DNA of 64,000 nt from Bacteroidetes bacterium UBA4414. GTDB taxonomy: Bacteria > Bacteroidota > Bacteroidia > Chitinophagales > Chitinophagaceae. The notes beneath the pieces were generated by a model. The model was given only the letters and a program-made list of their open reading frames with translations. It had not been told where the DNA came from and searched no databases. The stretch spans positions 95,587 to 159,586 of the forward strand of contig DGQM01000028.1 in the NCBI GenBank assembly GCA_002389765.1, written 5' to 3'. How positions within the stretch are numbered: the first letter of the stretch is position 1; each line of letters opens with the position of its first letter. Positions 1 through 7,841 of the stretch are shown here, one piece after another. The translations under genes and the position numbers were made by a program.

Positions 1-2
1 AT

Positions 3-140
3 GCAGGCAAAATCATTAAAGAGCATGTGGCTCCACTCATTAAAGGTGGCGGCGGTGGACAGAAAACACTTGCTACTGCAGGCGGACAAGATGTCGGTAG
101 CTTACAATCGGTAATAGAAAAAGTAAAATCACTGTTATAA
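3..140 (+). CDS. alaS: Alanyl-tRNA synthetase, C-terminal end (partial)
   Basis: Only the last 45 codons are inside the window; the gene enters from the left edge. The frame reads a KIIKEHVAPLIKGGGGGQ stretch followed by GGQDVGSLQSVIEKVKSLL and a stop. The glycine-rich loop and the terminal amphipathic helix are those of the DHHA1/C-Ala domain that ends bacterial AlaRS, the enzyme that charges tRNA-Ala. A strong hairpin terminator follows 4 bases after the stop. The assignment rests on this short tail only, but the motif is distinctive. Confidence 0.85.
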   Translation, partial: AGKIIKEHVAPLIKGGGGGQKTLATAGGQDVGSLQSVIEKVKSLL

Positions 141-144
141 AACG

Positions 145-172
145 AAAGCCCCGAATTATCGGGGCTTTTTTA
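145..172. terminator. Bidirectional rho-independent terminator
   Basis: AAAGCCCCG, loop AATTAT, CGGGGCTTT followed by a T-run. It sits between the convergent alaS end and the minus-strand gene whose stop codon overlaps the T-run, and can serve both. Confidence 0.85.
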
Positions 173-1624
173 TTTGAATAATATTTTCGGCAAATCTTCT
201 TTTCTGATAGGGCTGATGCGGTAACCCGATGCAGGTTTCCATTCACCTTTTTCCTTTTGCCATGTCAGTACATTCCATAGTATTTTTTTGTCTGCAGATA
301 CAATGAAGTTTCTGCCCGGCAAGCCTGTGCAAACAAGGTAGTCGCCTTTATCCAGCTCTCGTACACTACCGCCGCCCGATGACATAGGTTTTGCAAATGT
401 GTCTATATCGGTTTTGAACTCCCATATTTTTTGCAACGTTTTGTTTTCTTCTGTAGGTTCTTTGAATACTACAACCGATGGCACGCAATCTTTTTCACGT
501 TCTGCAGTTGGCAGGTGCATTTTAAAATTGTTGTTGAACATGATGAGGTTGCCATCACTGTTCAGATTGCAATTGTGCTGAGAGGATATGTTGGCTGCAA
601 GTACACTGCCGTCGTTATTTATATCATAACCATATTGTGCCAACATGCGCCCGCTTGGGTATGCTGCTTTTATTATTCTGCCTATGTTGCGGTAGCTGGT
701 ATAGAAAACTTTGTTCTTTTCATCCAGGTAAAATGCATTGAAGTGTGTTATCAGGTCGCCTGCTTTAATATAGTCGCAAGAGTTCCATGTCCATACTATT
801 TCATTTTTTGCATCATACTCTATCAGCATACCGCAAGGTGTTTGCGGACCTTTGTTGGTAGGTAGTATTGTTACTGTATCTGTTTTGCCCACCTGTTCAC
901 TCGGCACAAATTTATCGCCAATTGTCATGTAGTGCCCGTTCGATAGTTTGGTAACCTCATGATGATACTGCTCGGCATTTTTCCCGCTAATCTTGCCGTC
1001 GTTAGGCCCCGACCACAATACATGGCCTTTGTAGTCTATCTCGTGTATATTCTTATTGGTAAGGAATGTGATGGTATTATCTTTAGTTAGTTTGATATCG
1101 CGCACCACATGTATGCCTGTGTCATTGATGCCGGGTAATTGTGGCAAGAACCACACAGGCTGCCCTTGCATATTGTATAATGAGCGTGTATTGTCGAAAA
1201 ACACCAGTATGTCTTTATACTTAGTTGCGGCATTTATCACATCTACTTTAGATACATCTGTATTTGAATAGGGATTTTCCCGAACCACAAAAACGGTGGC
1301 ATCTGTTTTGCCAACAGCTTTTTTGCCATTCATGTATTGCACTCTCCATACGTATTGCTTGCCAAAAGCAGGTACAGTTGCAATTATTTTATTTGTTTTT
1401 TCTTGTTGTGTTAATACGGGCTTAGCCAATAGGCTTTTGTCTCTGTCATTATTGTAGGTAAATATTTCCAGTTTATAGCTTGTGGCTTTTGATTGTACCG
1501 GCACTTGAAAACCTATCAGGCGGTAATGTAACGAATCTCCCTCTGCAGGAAATACTTGCGCCATTGCCGGCGCTTTGGTCATCAATACAAACAAAAAAAA
1601 CAGTGGAAATATGCCCCTCCTCAT
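170..1624 (-). CDS. Exported arylsulfotransferase (ASST)-like beta-propeller protein
   Basis: 484 residues with an N-terminal signal peptide (hydrophobic residues 5-20, AMAQ cleavage region). The body has repeated propeller-like strands such as NIHEIDYKGHVLWSGP, GMLIEYDAKNEIVWTWNS and HHEVTKLSNGHYMTIGD, which resemble the arylsulfotransferase/ASST family. That family transfers sulfate between phenols in the periplasm, but many relatives are uncharacterised, so the substrate is unknown. The gene is monocistronic and convergent with alaS. Its start is the ATG directly preceding the signal peptide. Function is inferred from fold-level resemblance. Confidence 0.6.
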   Translation of the reverse strand: MRRGIFPLFFLFVLMTKAPAMAQVFPAEGDSLHYRLIGFQVPVQSKATSYKLEIFTYNNDRDKSLLAKPVLTQQEKTNKIIATVPAFGKQYVWRVQYMNGKKAVGKTDATVFVVRENPYSNTDVSKVDVINAATKYKDILVFFDNTRSLYNMQGQPVWFLPQLPGINDTGIHVVRDIKLTKDNTITFLTNKNIHEIDYKGHVLWSGPNDGKISGKNAEQYHHEVTKLSNGHYMTIGDKFVPSEQVGKTDTVTILPTNKGPQTPCGMLIEYDAKNEIVWTWNSCDYIKAGDLITHFNAFYLDEKNKVFYTSYRNIGRIIKAAYPSGRMLAQYGYDINNDGSVLAANISSQHNCNLNSDGNLIMFNNNFKMHLPTAEREKDCVPSVVVFKEPTEENKTLQKIWEFKTDIDTFAKPMSSGGGSVRELDKGDYLVCTGLPGRNFIVSADKKILWNVLTWQKEKGEWKPASGYRISPIRKEDLPKILFK

Positions 1625-1750
1625 ATATGTAAACGTAATTAAAAAATCCGAATAGGGATTTTAACCGCAAGTTGTTCCGTATGGCCTTTCCTGTAGCTGC
1701 ATAACTATCTGTTTTTCAGCCACAATCCTTTACCAACAGTTATTAGCAGG

Positions 1751-1759
1751 TTATCCACA
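1751..1759 (+). promoter_or_regulatory. Perfect DnaA box (TTATCCACA) upstream of dnaN
   Basis: Exact match to the consensus DnaA binding 9-mer, 55 bases upstream of the dnaN start and about 27 bases upstream of its -7 box. The position suits control of dnaN by DnaA, as seen for dnaA-dnaN operons elsewhere; binding is inferred. Confidence 0.5.
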
Positions 1760-1786
1760 GCCCTATATAAGATAGGTGTAAACGAT

Positions 1787-1794
1787 TATCTTTG
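1787..1794 (+). promoter_or_regulatory. Bacteroidota -7 box (TATCTTTG) for dnaN
   Basis: Matches TAnnTTTG, 20 bases before the dnaN ATG. No clear TTTG -33 element is present; the DnaA box lies upstream instead. Confidence 0.5.
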
Positions 1795-1814
1795 TTTTCA
1801 AACATTTATCGAAA

Positions 1815-2936
1815 ATGCGTTTTATCGTTACATCTACGGCACTGCTGAAAAACCTGCAACAAATAGGCGGTGTTATCAGTGCCAATACAGTATTATCCGT
1901 GTTAGAAGATTTCCTTTTTGAACTGAAAGGCAATACCCTTACGCTGACGGCTACCGATCTGGAAACCATGATGCGTGTGCAGATGGATGTAAACGATGCG
2001 CAAGGCGATGGCCGCATCTGTATCCCTTCAAAAATACTGACAGACTACCTGAAAAATCTGCCCGAGCAGCCAATTACTTTCAACGTAAACCTGCAAGACC
2101 TTTCTATCGAAATGTCGAGCGATGTAGGTAAGTATAAAATAGGTGGTGAAAAAGCGGACGACTTCCCGAAAGAACCTGCACCGGGCGAAACTACAAGCTT
2201 CAATATGTCTTCTATTGCACTGATAGAAAGCATCAACAATACACTGTTTGCGGTAAGTAATGATACACTGCGCCCTGCCATGACGGGTGTGTATTTTGAA
2301 CTCAGTAAAAACGGTATCACCTTCGTATCTACAGATGCGCACCGTCTGGTACAATATGGCAAAACAGACATCTCTTGCCCTGTACAGGATGGTTTTGTAG
2401 TGCCTAAAAAACCACTGCAACAACTGAAAGCAACACTGTCTGCAGACGATACACAACTGCAGGTATCATACAACAGCAGCCATTTGTTTGTTACCAGCAA
2501 CAAGATGAGCATGAGCTGTCGTTTGATAGATGCAAAATTCCCTGATTACAAAGCAGTAATACCTAAAGACAACCCGTACAGGCTTACTATCAGCCGTACA
2601 GATTTTGTAAGTGCATTGCGCCGCGTTAGCATATTTGCCAACAAAACAACCAATCAGGTTGTGTTGGAAATCAAAGGCAATTCGCTGGAGTTGAGTGCAC
2701 AGGATATCGACTTCTCTTACGAAGGTAAGGAAACACTGAACTGCCAATATAGTGGTGAGGATATGAAGATAGCCTTCAATGCCAAACTGATGGTAGAGAT
2801 GCTGAACAATATGACAGGTGCAGATGTACAGCTTGAACTGAGTACGCCTACACGTGCTGGTATCTTCCGCCCAATTGAAAAAGCAGATACGGAAGAAGTA
2901 CTAATGCTGCTGATGCCACTGATGGTTGGTGTATAA
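1815..2936 (+). CDS. dnaN: DNA polymerase III sliding clamp, beta subunit
   Basis: 373 residues, the normal length for a beta clamp. It opens MRFIVTSTALLKNLQQIGGV and has the typical second-domain stretch RPAMTGVYFELSKNG followed by FVSTDAHRLVQY, plus a C-terminal strand ending LLMPLMVGV, a slightly altered form of the usual terminal motif. The clamp encircles DNA and tethers the replicative polymerase and repair factors. The gene stands alone, not next to dnaA, as is common in Bacteroidota. The upstream region has a DnaA box and a -7 box; a long perfect hairpin follows downstream. Confidence 0.97.
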   Translation: MRFIVTSTALLKNLQQIGGVISANTVLSVLEDFLFELKGNTLTLTATDLETMMRVQMDVNDAQGDGRICIPSKILTDYLKNLPEQPITFNVNLQDLSIEMSSDVGKYKIGGEKADDFPKEPAPGETTSFNMSSIALIESINNTLFAVSNDTLRPAMTGVYFELSKNGITFVSTDAHRLVQYGKTDISCPVQDGFVVPKKPLQQLKATLSADDTQLQVSYNSSHLFVTSNKMSMSCRLIDAKFPDYKAVIPKDNPYRLTISRTDFVSALRRVSIFANKTTNQVVLEIKGNSLELSAQDIDFSYEGKETLNCQYSGEDMKIAFNAKLMVEMLNNMTGADVQLELSTPTRAGIFRPIEKADTEEVLMLLMPLMVGV

Positions 2937-2965
2937 AACTCCCAAACCTCCTGAAGGGGCTTAGA
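2937..2965 (+). repeat. Short 3'-end repeat (ACCCCAAACCCCTnAAGGGGC family), copy 1
   Basis: AACTCCCAAACCTCCTGAAGGGGCTTAG directly after the dnaN stop (written in parts: AACTCCCAAACC, TCCTGAAGGGGC). It resembles the repeat at the stop codon of the RND gene (9752-9776) in the same orientation relative to the gene. Confidence 0.5.
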
Positions 2966-2974
2966 TAATACTTT

Positions 2975-3020
2975 AAACAAAGAAGCGATTAGTTCATACT
3001 AATCGCTTCTTTGTTTTTAT
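2975..3020. terminator. Long bidirectional terminator after dnaN
   Basis: Perfect 19-bp inverted repeat (2975-2993 and 2998-3016) with a TCAT loop, flanked by A- and T-runs on both sides. It separates dnaN from the convergent unknown gene ending at 3037. Confidence 0.9.
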
Positions 3021-3036
3021 GAAAATTAAATACTGT

Positions 3037-3810
3037 TTACAGCTTTACCGAAAACCGTTCAAAATCTTCTCTATTGTAAGAAACACCTGTAAAATCTTTC
3101 TCAGACTTTGGTTTGATGCCCGTAATGCGTTGTACCAACAGTGCATATTTTTTGCTTTCAGAATCAGATAATGGTCTGTTATTTATCCAGCAAGCATTAT
3201 TGTTGCAGCGAACGCTCACTTTGCATGGCTTGGTCGCATATTTATCTGCAGAGATGGTATGTAGCAGCAAAGAATCGTTGGGGAATTTACCATCAAACAT
3301 GCCGCTATATTTTATTGGGTCAAAGTAGAGAATGGTAGTAATGCCGCCGGGTTTGTATTTACAACGTTGTTCAGTTGTTTTTGGGGATATGGCTATGATG
3401 CTGTTCTTTATCACCACATCGTTATACACATTCACGTGGTCCGATTCAATTTTGAAAATCCTTTCACCTTGCGGAATATGCATGTTGTTCATCATTTCCT
3501 CTATATCTGCTACATATTGGGTATTGTAGCTTTTGGGGAAGTAACGATTATTTAGTGTCAGATCTCCATTATCATATTTCAGTTCAAATTGTTGGAAACC
3601 TTTATATTGATTTTCATTGATAAAACCGTCTAGGTAAATCTGTTCCAGTATAAAGCCCACATCATTGTGTTCTTTATCTTTTTCAATATGCCATAGTACA
3701 GCGCTTTCATTATCCAGATGCCTGTTTACTTTTTGGCAATAAGCATATTGCTGGCTATACATGGTATTACTTGTCAGCAATGCAGCTAAAATAAGGGTAG
3801 GTATTTTCAT
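3037..3810 (-). CDS. Secreted protein of unknown function
   Basis: 257 residues with a signal peptide (MKIPTLILAALLTSNTMYSQ, cleavage probably after YSQ). The mature part is polar and lysine-rich with four cysteines near KPCKVSVRCNNNACW. I do not recognise a family. It starts 13 bases downstream of the response-regulator gene and is probably the third gene of the minus-strand operon that begins at 5756. Export to the periplasm or outer membrane is inferred from the leader only. Confidence 0.6.
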   Translation of the reverse strand: MKIPTLILAALLTSNTMYSQQYAYCQKVNRHLDNESAVLWHIEKDKEHNDVGFILEQIYLDGFINENQYKGFQQFELKYDNGDLTLNNRYFPKSYNTQYVADIEEMMNNMHIPQGERIFKIESDHVNVYNDVVIKNSIIAISPKTTEQRCKYKPGGITTILYFDPIKYSGMFDGKFPNDSLLLHTISADKYATKPCKVSVRCNNNACWINNRPLSDSESKKYALLVQRITGIKPKSEKDFTGVSYNREDFERFSVKL

Positions 3811-3823
3811 TATTCAGTGGTGC

Positions 3824-4987
3824 TTATTTCAGTAGGATGTAAGTATCAATATCCTTTTTGGTAATTTTTTTGTCAGAGAGTATAATGAGCCTTTCAACAA
3901 CATTGCGTAGCTCACGTATATTGCCTGTCCAGTTATATTTCTGCAGTGCATCAATGGCTGCATCATCTATATCTTTTTCCGGTTGTTTATACTCTTCGCT
4001 GATGTCTTGCAGAAAATGTTTTATCAATGCAGGGATATCATCTTTACGGTCGTTCAGCGATGGTACGTGTATCAGTATCACACCCAAGCGGTGGTACAAG
4101 TCGAGCCTGAATTTTTTCTCTTCTACTTCCTGCATCAGGTCTTTGTTGGTAGCAGCTATCACGCGCACATCTACTTTTATCTCCTTATCGCCACCCACCC
4201 GTGTTATCTTACCTTCTTGCAGTGCACGTAATACTTTTGCTTGCGCGTCAAGGCTCATGTCGCCTATCTCATCCAAAAAGAGTGTACCACCACTTGCCTG
4301 TTCAAACTTGCCTATACGTTGTTTGATGGCAGACGTAAACGAGCCCTTTTCGTGTCCAAATAATTCGCTTTCTATCAGTTCAGATGGTATGGCAGCACAG
4401 TTCACTTCTACCAGTGGTCCGTTTGCGCGTGCACTCAGCTCATGTATTCTGCGCGCTACCATTTCTTTACCCACTCCGTTTTCGCCTGTTACCAATACAC
4501 GCGCATCTGTAGGTGCTACTTTAGATATTGTATCTTTTATTTTCTGCATGCCCTCGCTCTCGCCAATCATCTCTGCACCGCGGCTGATGCGTTTGCGCAG
4601 TTGCTTGGTTTCTGCCACAAGGCTTTTCTTATCCATTGCATTGCGGATGGTTATCAACAGGCGGTTCAGATCAGGGGGTTTAGATATGAAATCGTATGCG
4701 CCTTTTTTCACAGCCTCTACTGCGGTTTCTATATTGCCATGCCCCGATATCATAATGAAAGGTATATCGGGCTTTTCTTCGCGTGCGGCTGTCAATACCT
4801 CCATACCATCCATTTTCGGCATTTTGATATCGCAGAGTATGCAGTCGTAATTATTCTCTTTTATTTTTTTGATGCCTTCTGCACCATCTGCTGCTTCATC
4901 AATCGTGAAGCCTTCAAAGCCAAGTATATCCGTAAGGGTTCTGCGGATGGCTTTTTCGTCGTCTATTATCAGTATTGTTTGAGACAT
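3824..4987 (-). CDS. Sigma-54-type response regulator (NtrC/AtoC family) lacking the DNA-binding domain
   Basis: 387 residues. The N-terminal receiver domain (1-120) has the acidic pair D9-D10 and phospho-acceptor D53 (LCDIKMPKMDG). The AAA+ domain has Walker A GENGVGKE (168-175), Walker B TLFLDE (235-240) and the R-finger region. The sigma-54 contact loop, usually GAFTGA, reads GSFTSA (215-220). The protein stops soon after the AAA+ lid (RELRNVVERLIIL...DTYILLK), so the usual C-terminal Fis-type helix-turn-helix is absent. It overlaps tightly with the upstream YwqK-like gene (1-base gap). A likely kinase partner is the NtrY-like protein at 18523-22239, but this pairing is inference. Confidence 0.9.
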   Translation of the reverse strand: MSQTILIIDDEKAIRRTLTDILGFEGFTIDEAADGAEGIKKIKENNYDCILCDIKMPKMDGMEVLTAAREEKPDIPFIMISGHGNIETAVEAVKKGAYDFISKPPDLNRLLITIRNAMDKKSLVAETKQLRKRISRGAEMIGESEGMQKIKDTISKVAPTDARVLVTGENGVGKEMVARRIHELSARANGPLVEVNCAAIPSELIESELFGHEKGSFTSAIKQRIGKFEQASGGTLFLDEIGDMSLDAQAKVLRALQEGKITRVGGDKEIKVDVRVIAATNKDLMQEVEEKKFRLDLYHRLGVILIHVPSLNDRKDDIPALIKHFLQDISEEYKQPEKDIDDAAIDALQKYNWTGNIRELRNVVERLIILSDKKITKKDIDTYILLK

Positions 4988-4988
4988 A

Positions 4989-5756
4989 TTATTTTACTTC
5001 TTCGCCGTTTTTATACTTAACGGTGGTTACTTTTCCGTTTTCATCATACAATTTCCATGCCCCGTCTTTCTCGTTATCTACATATTTTCCTTCTGCTTTC
5101 ATTTCATCGCCATCATAAAACTCTCTCCACACACCTGTTTTCTTTCCTTTCTTGAATTTTCCCATCTCGCTCACTTTGCCACTTCTGTAGTATGCAATAG
5201 ACTCACCATCTATTTCATCGTCAGCATATTCGTATTCTACAGCCTTGCCGCCTTCCTGATAGTACCACGTAGCTTTACCTTCTCTTTTGCCATCCACAAA
5301 CATGCCTTCTTCTTCTTTCATGCCGGTTTTGTACCATTTTGTGTACTTGCCGTGCTTTTTACCTTCAGAATAGTATGTTTCTTCGCATATTGGCCCACGT
5401 ATATGGTAGGTACGGCGAGGGCCTTCCAGTTTGCCTTCTTTGTAGTTTTCAATAAAGTCCATCTGTCCATCACCTGTCATACCTGTAGTAGTACCATCTT
5501 TCAGCCCGTTAACATAGCTTGAAATGGTACGTGGGAAACCACTGTCCCAAAATAAAATCCATATCCCTTCTATTTTGCCATTATGCACATGCCCTTCCTG
5601 CATCACGGTTTTTCCATCTTTTATTTGTAGAAATTCCCACCCGTTTTTGTCTTTGCGGCGCAGCGTGTCGTAGCCTTGCGCAGATGCTTCGTTAATACTG
5701 CAAATGAACAGGCCTGATAATAACAGCCCGAAAATTGTCTTCTTATTCATAATCAA
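4989..5756 (-). CDS. Exported MORN-like (YwqK family) repeat protein
   Basis: 255 residues with a signal peptide (residues 4-25, ending NEASAQ). The mature part is built of about ten repeats of roughly 22 residues with G-x-W/K-x-x-Y/F cores, for example GKREGKATWYYQEGGK and GKKTGVWREFYDGD. This is the pattern of MORN-variant/YwqK repeat proteins, which are common exported proteins in Bacteroidota with no defined role. It is the first gene of an operon with the response regulator (stop and start are 1 base apart). The function is unknown; the repeats suggest a beta-structured surface or interaction module. Confidence 0.8.
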   Translation of the reverse strand: MIMNKKTIFGLLLSGLFICSINEASAQGYDTLRRKDKNGWEFLQIKDGKTVMQEGHVHNGKIEGIWILFWDSGFPRTISSYVNGLKDGTTTGMTGDGQMDFIENYKEGKLEGPRRTYHIRGPICEETYYSEGKKHGKYTKWYKTGMKEEEGMFVDGKREGKATWYYQEGGKAVEYEYADDEIDGESIAYYRSGKVSEMGKFKKGKKTGVWREFYDGDEMKAEGKYVDNEKDGAWKLYDENGKVTTVKYKNGEEVK

Positions 5757-5843
5757 TAGCCAAATTAATATATTAATTGTATTCCTTTTCGGCTATTAAG
5801 ACAGTATTAACGTTATCAATAGTTGTATAAAGGGGCATATTTG

Positions 5844-5872
5844 TTTGTGAGGATAAAATAGGTGTACATTTG
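5844..5872 (+). promoter_or_regulatory. Bacteroidota promoter for the pirin gene
   Basis: TTTG at 5844-5847, 17 bases, then TACATTTG at 5865-5872. This is a full match to the TTTG-N17-23-TAnnTTTG consensus. Confidence 0.75.
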
Positions 5873-5880
5873 TAAAATAA

Positions 5881-5892
5881 ATGTACGTACAT
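5881..5892. promoter_or_regulatory. 12-bp perfect palindrome ATGTACGTACAT, operator candidate
   Basis: Lies just downstream of the -7 box, where the transcript of the pirin gene should begin. A repressor bound here would block initiation. No cognate regulator is encoded nearby. Confidence 0.4.
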
Positions 5893-5925
5893 ACATTTTC
5901 ACAAACACAGTAAAAAGGAGATAAT

Positions 5926-6645
5926 ATGACAAATACAGTTTTTCATCCGGCAAACGAAAGAGGCCATGCAGATCATGGCTGGCTCAATGCTCACCATTCA
6001 TTTAGTTTCGCAGGTTACCACGACCCGAGCAAAATCCACTTTGGTGCCCTACGCGTACTGAACGACGACATCGTGTCTGAAGGCATGGGCTTTGGCAAAC
6101 ACCCGCACGATAATATGGAAATCATCACCGTGGTATTGGATGGTGCGCTGGAGCATAAAGACAGTATGGGACACACACAGGCTATATTGCCGAATGAAGT
6201 GCAGGTAATGAGTGCAGGTACGGGCGTATTCCATAGCGAGTACAACCACAATCGTGATAAAAAAGTAAACCTGCTGCAACTCTGGATATTCCCCAACAAA
6301 AGGAATGTAGAACCACGTTACGACCAAAAGCTGTTTGCACCTGAAGAGCGTATTAATAACCTGCAATATTTGGTATCGCCAATAGAAGGTAACGACGAAG
6401 GTTTGAAAATACATCAGGATGCATGGATATACCGTACCACCCTGCATGCTGGTAAAAGCCTTGAACACAAACTGCACAGCGACAAGCATGGTGTATATGT
6501 GTTTAATATAACAGGTAGTGTGAATGCAAACGGGCAATTACTCAATCGCCGCGATGCTGTTGGATTGAGCGCAACAGATACGCTTACACTCGCTGCAGAA
6601 GCAGATAGCGATGTACTGGTGATAGAAGTACCAATGTACAATTAA
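5926..6645 (+). CDS. Pirin family protein (YhhW-like bicupin)
   Basis: 239 residues, the usual length of YhhW-type pirins. The N-terminal cupin carries the metal-binding histidines in HGWLNAHHSFSF and GFGKHPHDNMEI, followed by MSAGTGVFHSEYN, which is diagnostic of the family. YhhW has quercetin 2,3-dioxygenase activity in vitro; the natural role is not settled. The start is preceded by AAAAAGGAGATAAT, a clear Shine-Dalgarno sequence, unusual in this phylum. A full promoter and a palindrome lie upstream, so the gene is probably individually regulated. Confidence 0.92.
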   Translation: MTNTVFHPANERGHADHGWLNAHHSFSFAGYHDPSKIHFGALRVLNDDIVSEGMGFGKHPHDNMEIITVVLDGALEHKDSMGHTQAILPNEVQVMSAGTGVFHSEYNHNRDKKVNLLQLWIFPNKRNVEPRYDQKLFAPEERINNLQYLVSPIEGNDEGLKIHQDAWIYRTTLHAGKSLEHKLHSDKHGVYVFNITGSVNANGQLLNRRDAVGLSATDTLTLAAEADSDVLVIEVPMYN

Positions 6646-6684
6646 TTCATACAGCCAAACAGGGCTTTGTTGTATATTTAATAT

Positions 6685-7407
6685 ATGGAACGAACCTGCA
6701 GCATTACCGGTGCTATTGTTACAGATAAAGATGGAGTGATGTGGATGCAACTGCGCCCTACATTGCAAGACTTTGTAAAGACAATACACGATGGTATTGA
6801 TGCAGGTTCGTTCATTTCTTACGATGCACTGAATGAGATTCTGCACGCTTATGTAGCCAGCCTTACGGCTGAAGAAACAAAAGCACATGATGTGCTGATG
6901 CACGATGTAAGCAAGCAGTATGAACTGGATGAAACACTGCAACCAATCAACCCGAAGACAGCAGAGGATAAGCAACTTAGTTTTGGTGAACGACTGTCTG
7001 ATAAGATTGCAGACTTTGGTGGTAGCTGGAAATTCATCATCATATTCATGTCTATACTTGTGGCATGGATGATTCTCAATTCCCTGTTTTTGATGAATAA
7101 GGGTTTTGATCCTTATCCATACATATTGCTCAACCTGATGCTATCATGTGTGGCGGCACTACAGGCACCCGTAATTATGATGAGCCAGAACCGACAGGAA
7201 GATAAAGACCGCGAACGTGCAGAATATGATTTTAAAGTGAACCTGAAAGCAGAAACAGAAATACGCCTGCTGCACAAAAAACTGGATCACCTGTTGCTGC
7301 ATCAGCACCGCAATATGATAGAATTGTTCCAACTACATCTGGACCTGACTGAACAGGTGCAGCAAAGAATAGACACCCTTAAAAAAGAAGACAATGAGCG
7401 ATCATAA
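6685..7407 (+). CDS. DUF1003 membrane protein
   Basis: 240 residues. It contains two transmembrane helices (FIIIFMSILVAWMILNSLFL and YILLNLMLSCVAALQAPVIMM) followed by SQNRQEDKDRERAEYDFKVN and KAETEIRLLHKKLDHLL, the signature of DUF1003 membrane proteins, and then a C-terminal amphipathic helix. The first 110 residues are cytoplasmic and not assigned. The function of the family is unknown. The 3' end overlaps the next gene by 14 bases, indicating one operon. Confidence 0.88.
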   Translation: MERTCSITGAIVTDKDGVMWMQLRPTLQDFVKTIHDGIDAGSFISYDALNEILHAYVASLTAEETKAHDVLMHDVSKQYELDETLQPINPKTAEDKQLSFGERLSDKIADFGGSWKFIIIFMSILVAWMILNSLFLMNKGFDPYPYILLNLMLSCVAALQAPVIMMSQNRQEDKDRERAEYDFKVNLKAETEIRLLHKKLDHLLLHQHRNMIELFQLHLDLTEQVQQRIDTLKKEDNERS

Positions 7408-7837
7408 AGACATTACAAAGCACTATACCAACGGAGAGATAACCATTACATGGAAGCCCAACCAATGCATACATAGCAAACTATGCTGGACGGGTTTGGC
7501 AGAAGTTTTCAACCCGCGCGAACGCCCTTGGATAAAAATGGATGCTGCAACTACTGCCAGCATTATGGAGCAGGTAGATAAATGTCCATCTGGCGCGCTC
7601 AGTTATTTTCGTAATAAAGATAAAGTTGAAAATAAAGCACCACAGGTGGATGTTGATACGATAGTAGAAGTAGCGGCTAACGGCCCGCTTTTGGTATATG
7701 GCAACATCACCATCAAAAATAAAAATGGTGAAGAGGTAAAGAAAAATAAAGTAACAGCATTGTGTCGCTGCGGTGCATCCGGCAATAAACCATATTGCGA
7801 TGGTACACACGTGAAAATAGGATTTAAAGACGAGTAG
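7394..7837 (+). CDS. Fe-S protein fusing a YjdI-like (4Fe-4S mono-cluster) domain and a CDGSH domain
   Basis: 147 residues. Residues 1-75 match the YjdI/Fer4_19 type: WKPNQCIHSKLCWTGLAEVF and later QVDKCPSGALSYF, with three cysteines and a helper ligand. Residues 110-140 hold the CDGSH motif CRCGASGNKPYCDGTH, which binds a 2Fe-2S cluster with three Cys and one His. Such fusions are small electron-transfer or redox-sensing proteins whose partners are unknown. It is translationally coupled to DUF1003 by overlap. Confidence 0.9.
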   Translation: MSDHKDITKHYTNGEITITWKPNQCIHSKLCWTGLAEVFNPRERPWIKMDAATTASIMEQVDKCPSGALSYFRNKDKVENKAPQVDVDTIVEVAANGPLLVYGNITIKNKNGEEVKKNKVTALCRCGASGNKPYCDGTHVKIGFKDE

Positions 7838-7841
7838 AATT

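Noticed and set aside
3858..4850. 330-codon open frame on the plus strand
   Set aside because: It is antisense to the response regulator, with low-complexity Ser/Cys-rich translation and no motif; the minus-strand protein has clear AAA+ motifs.
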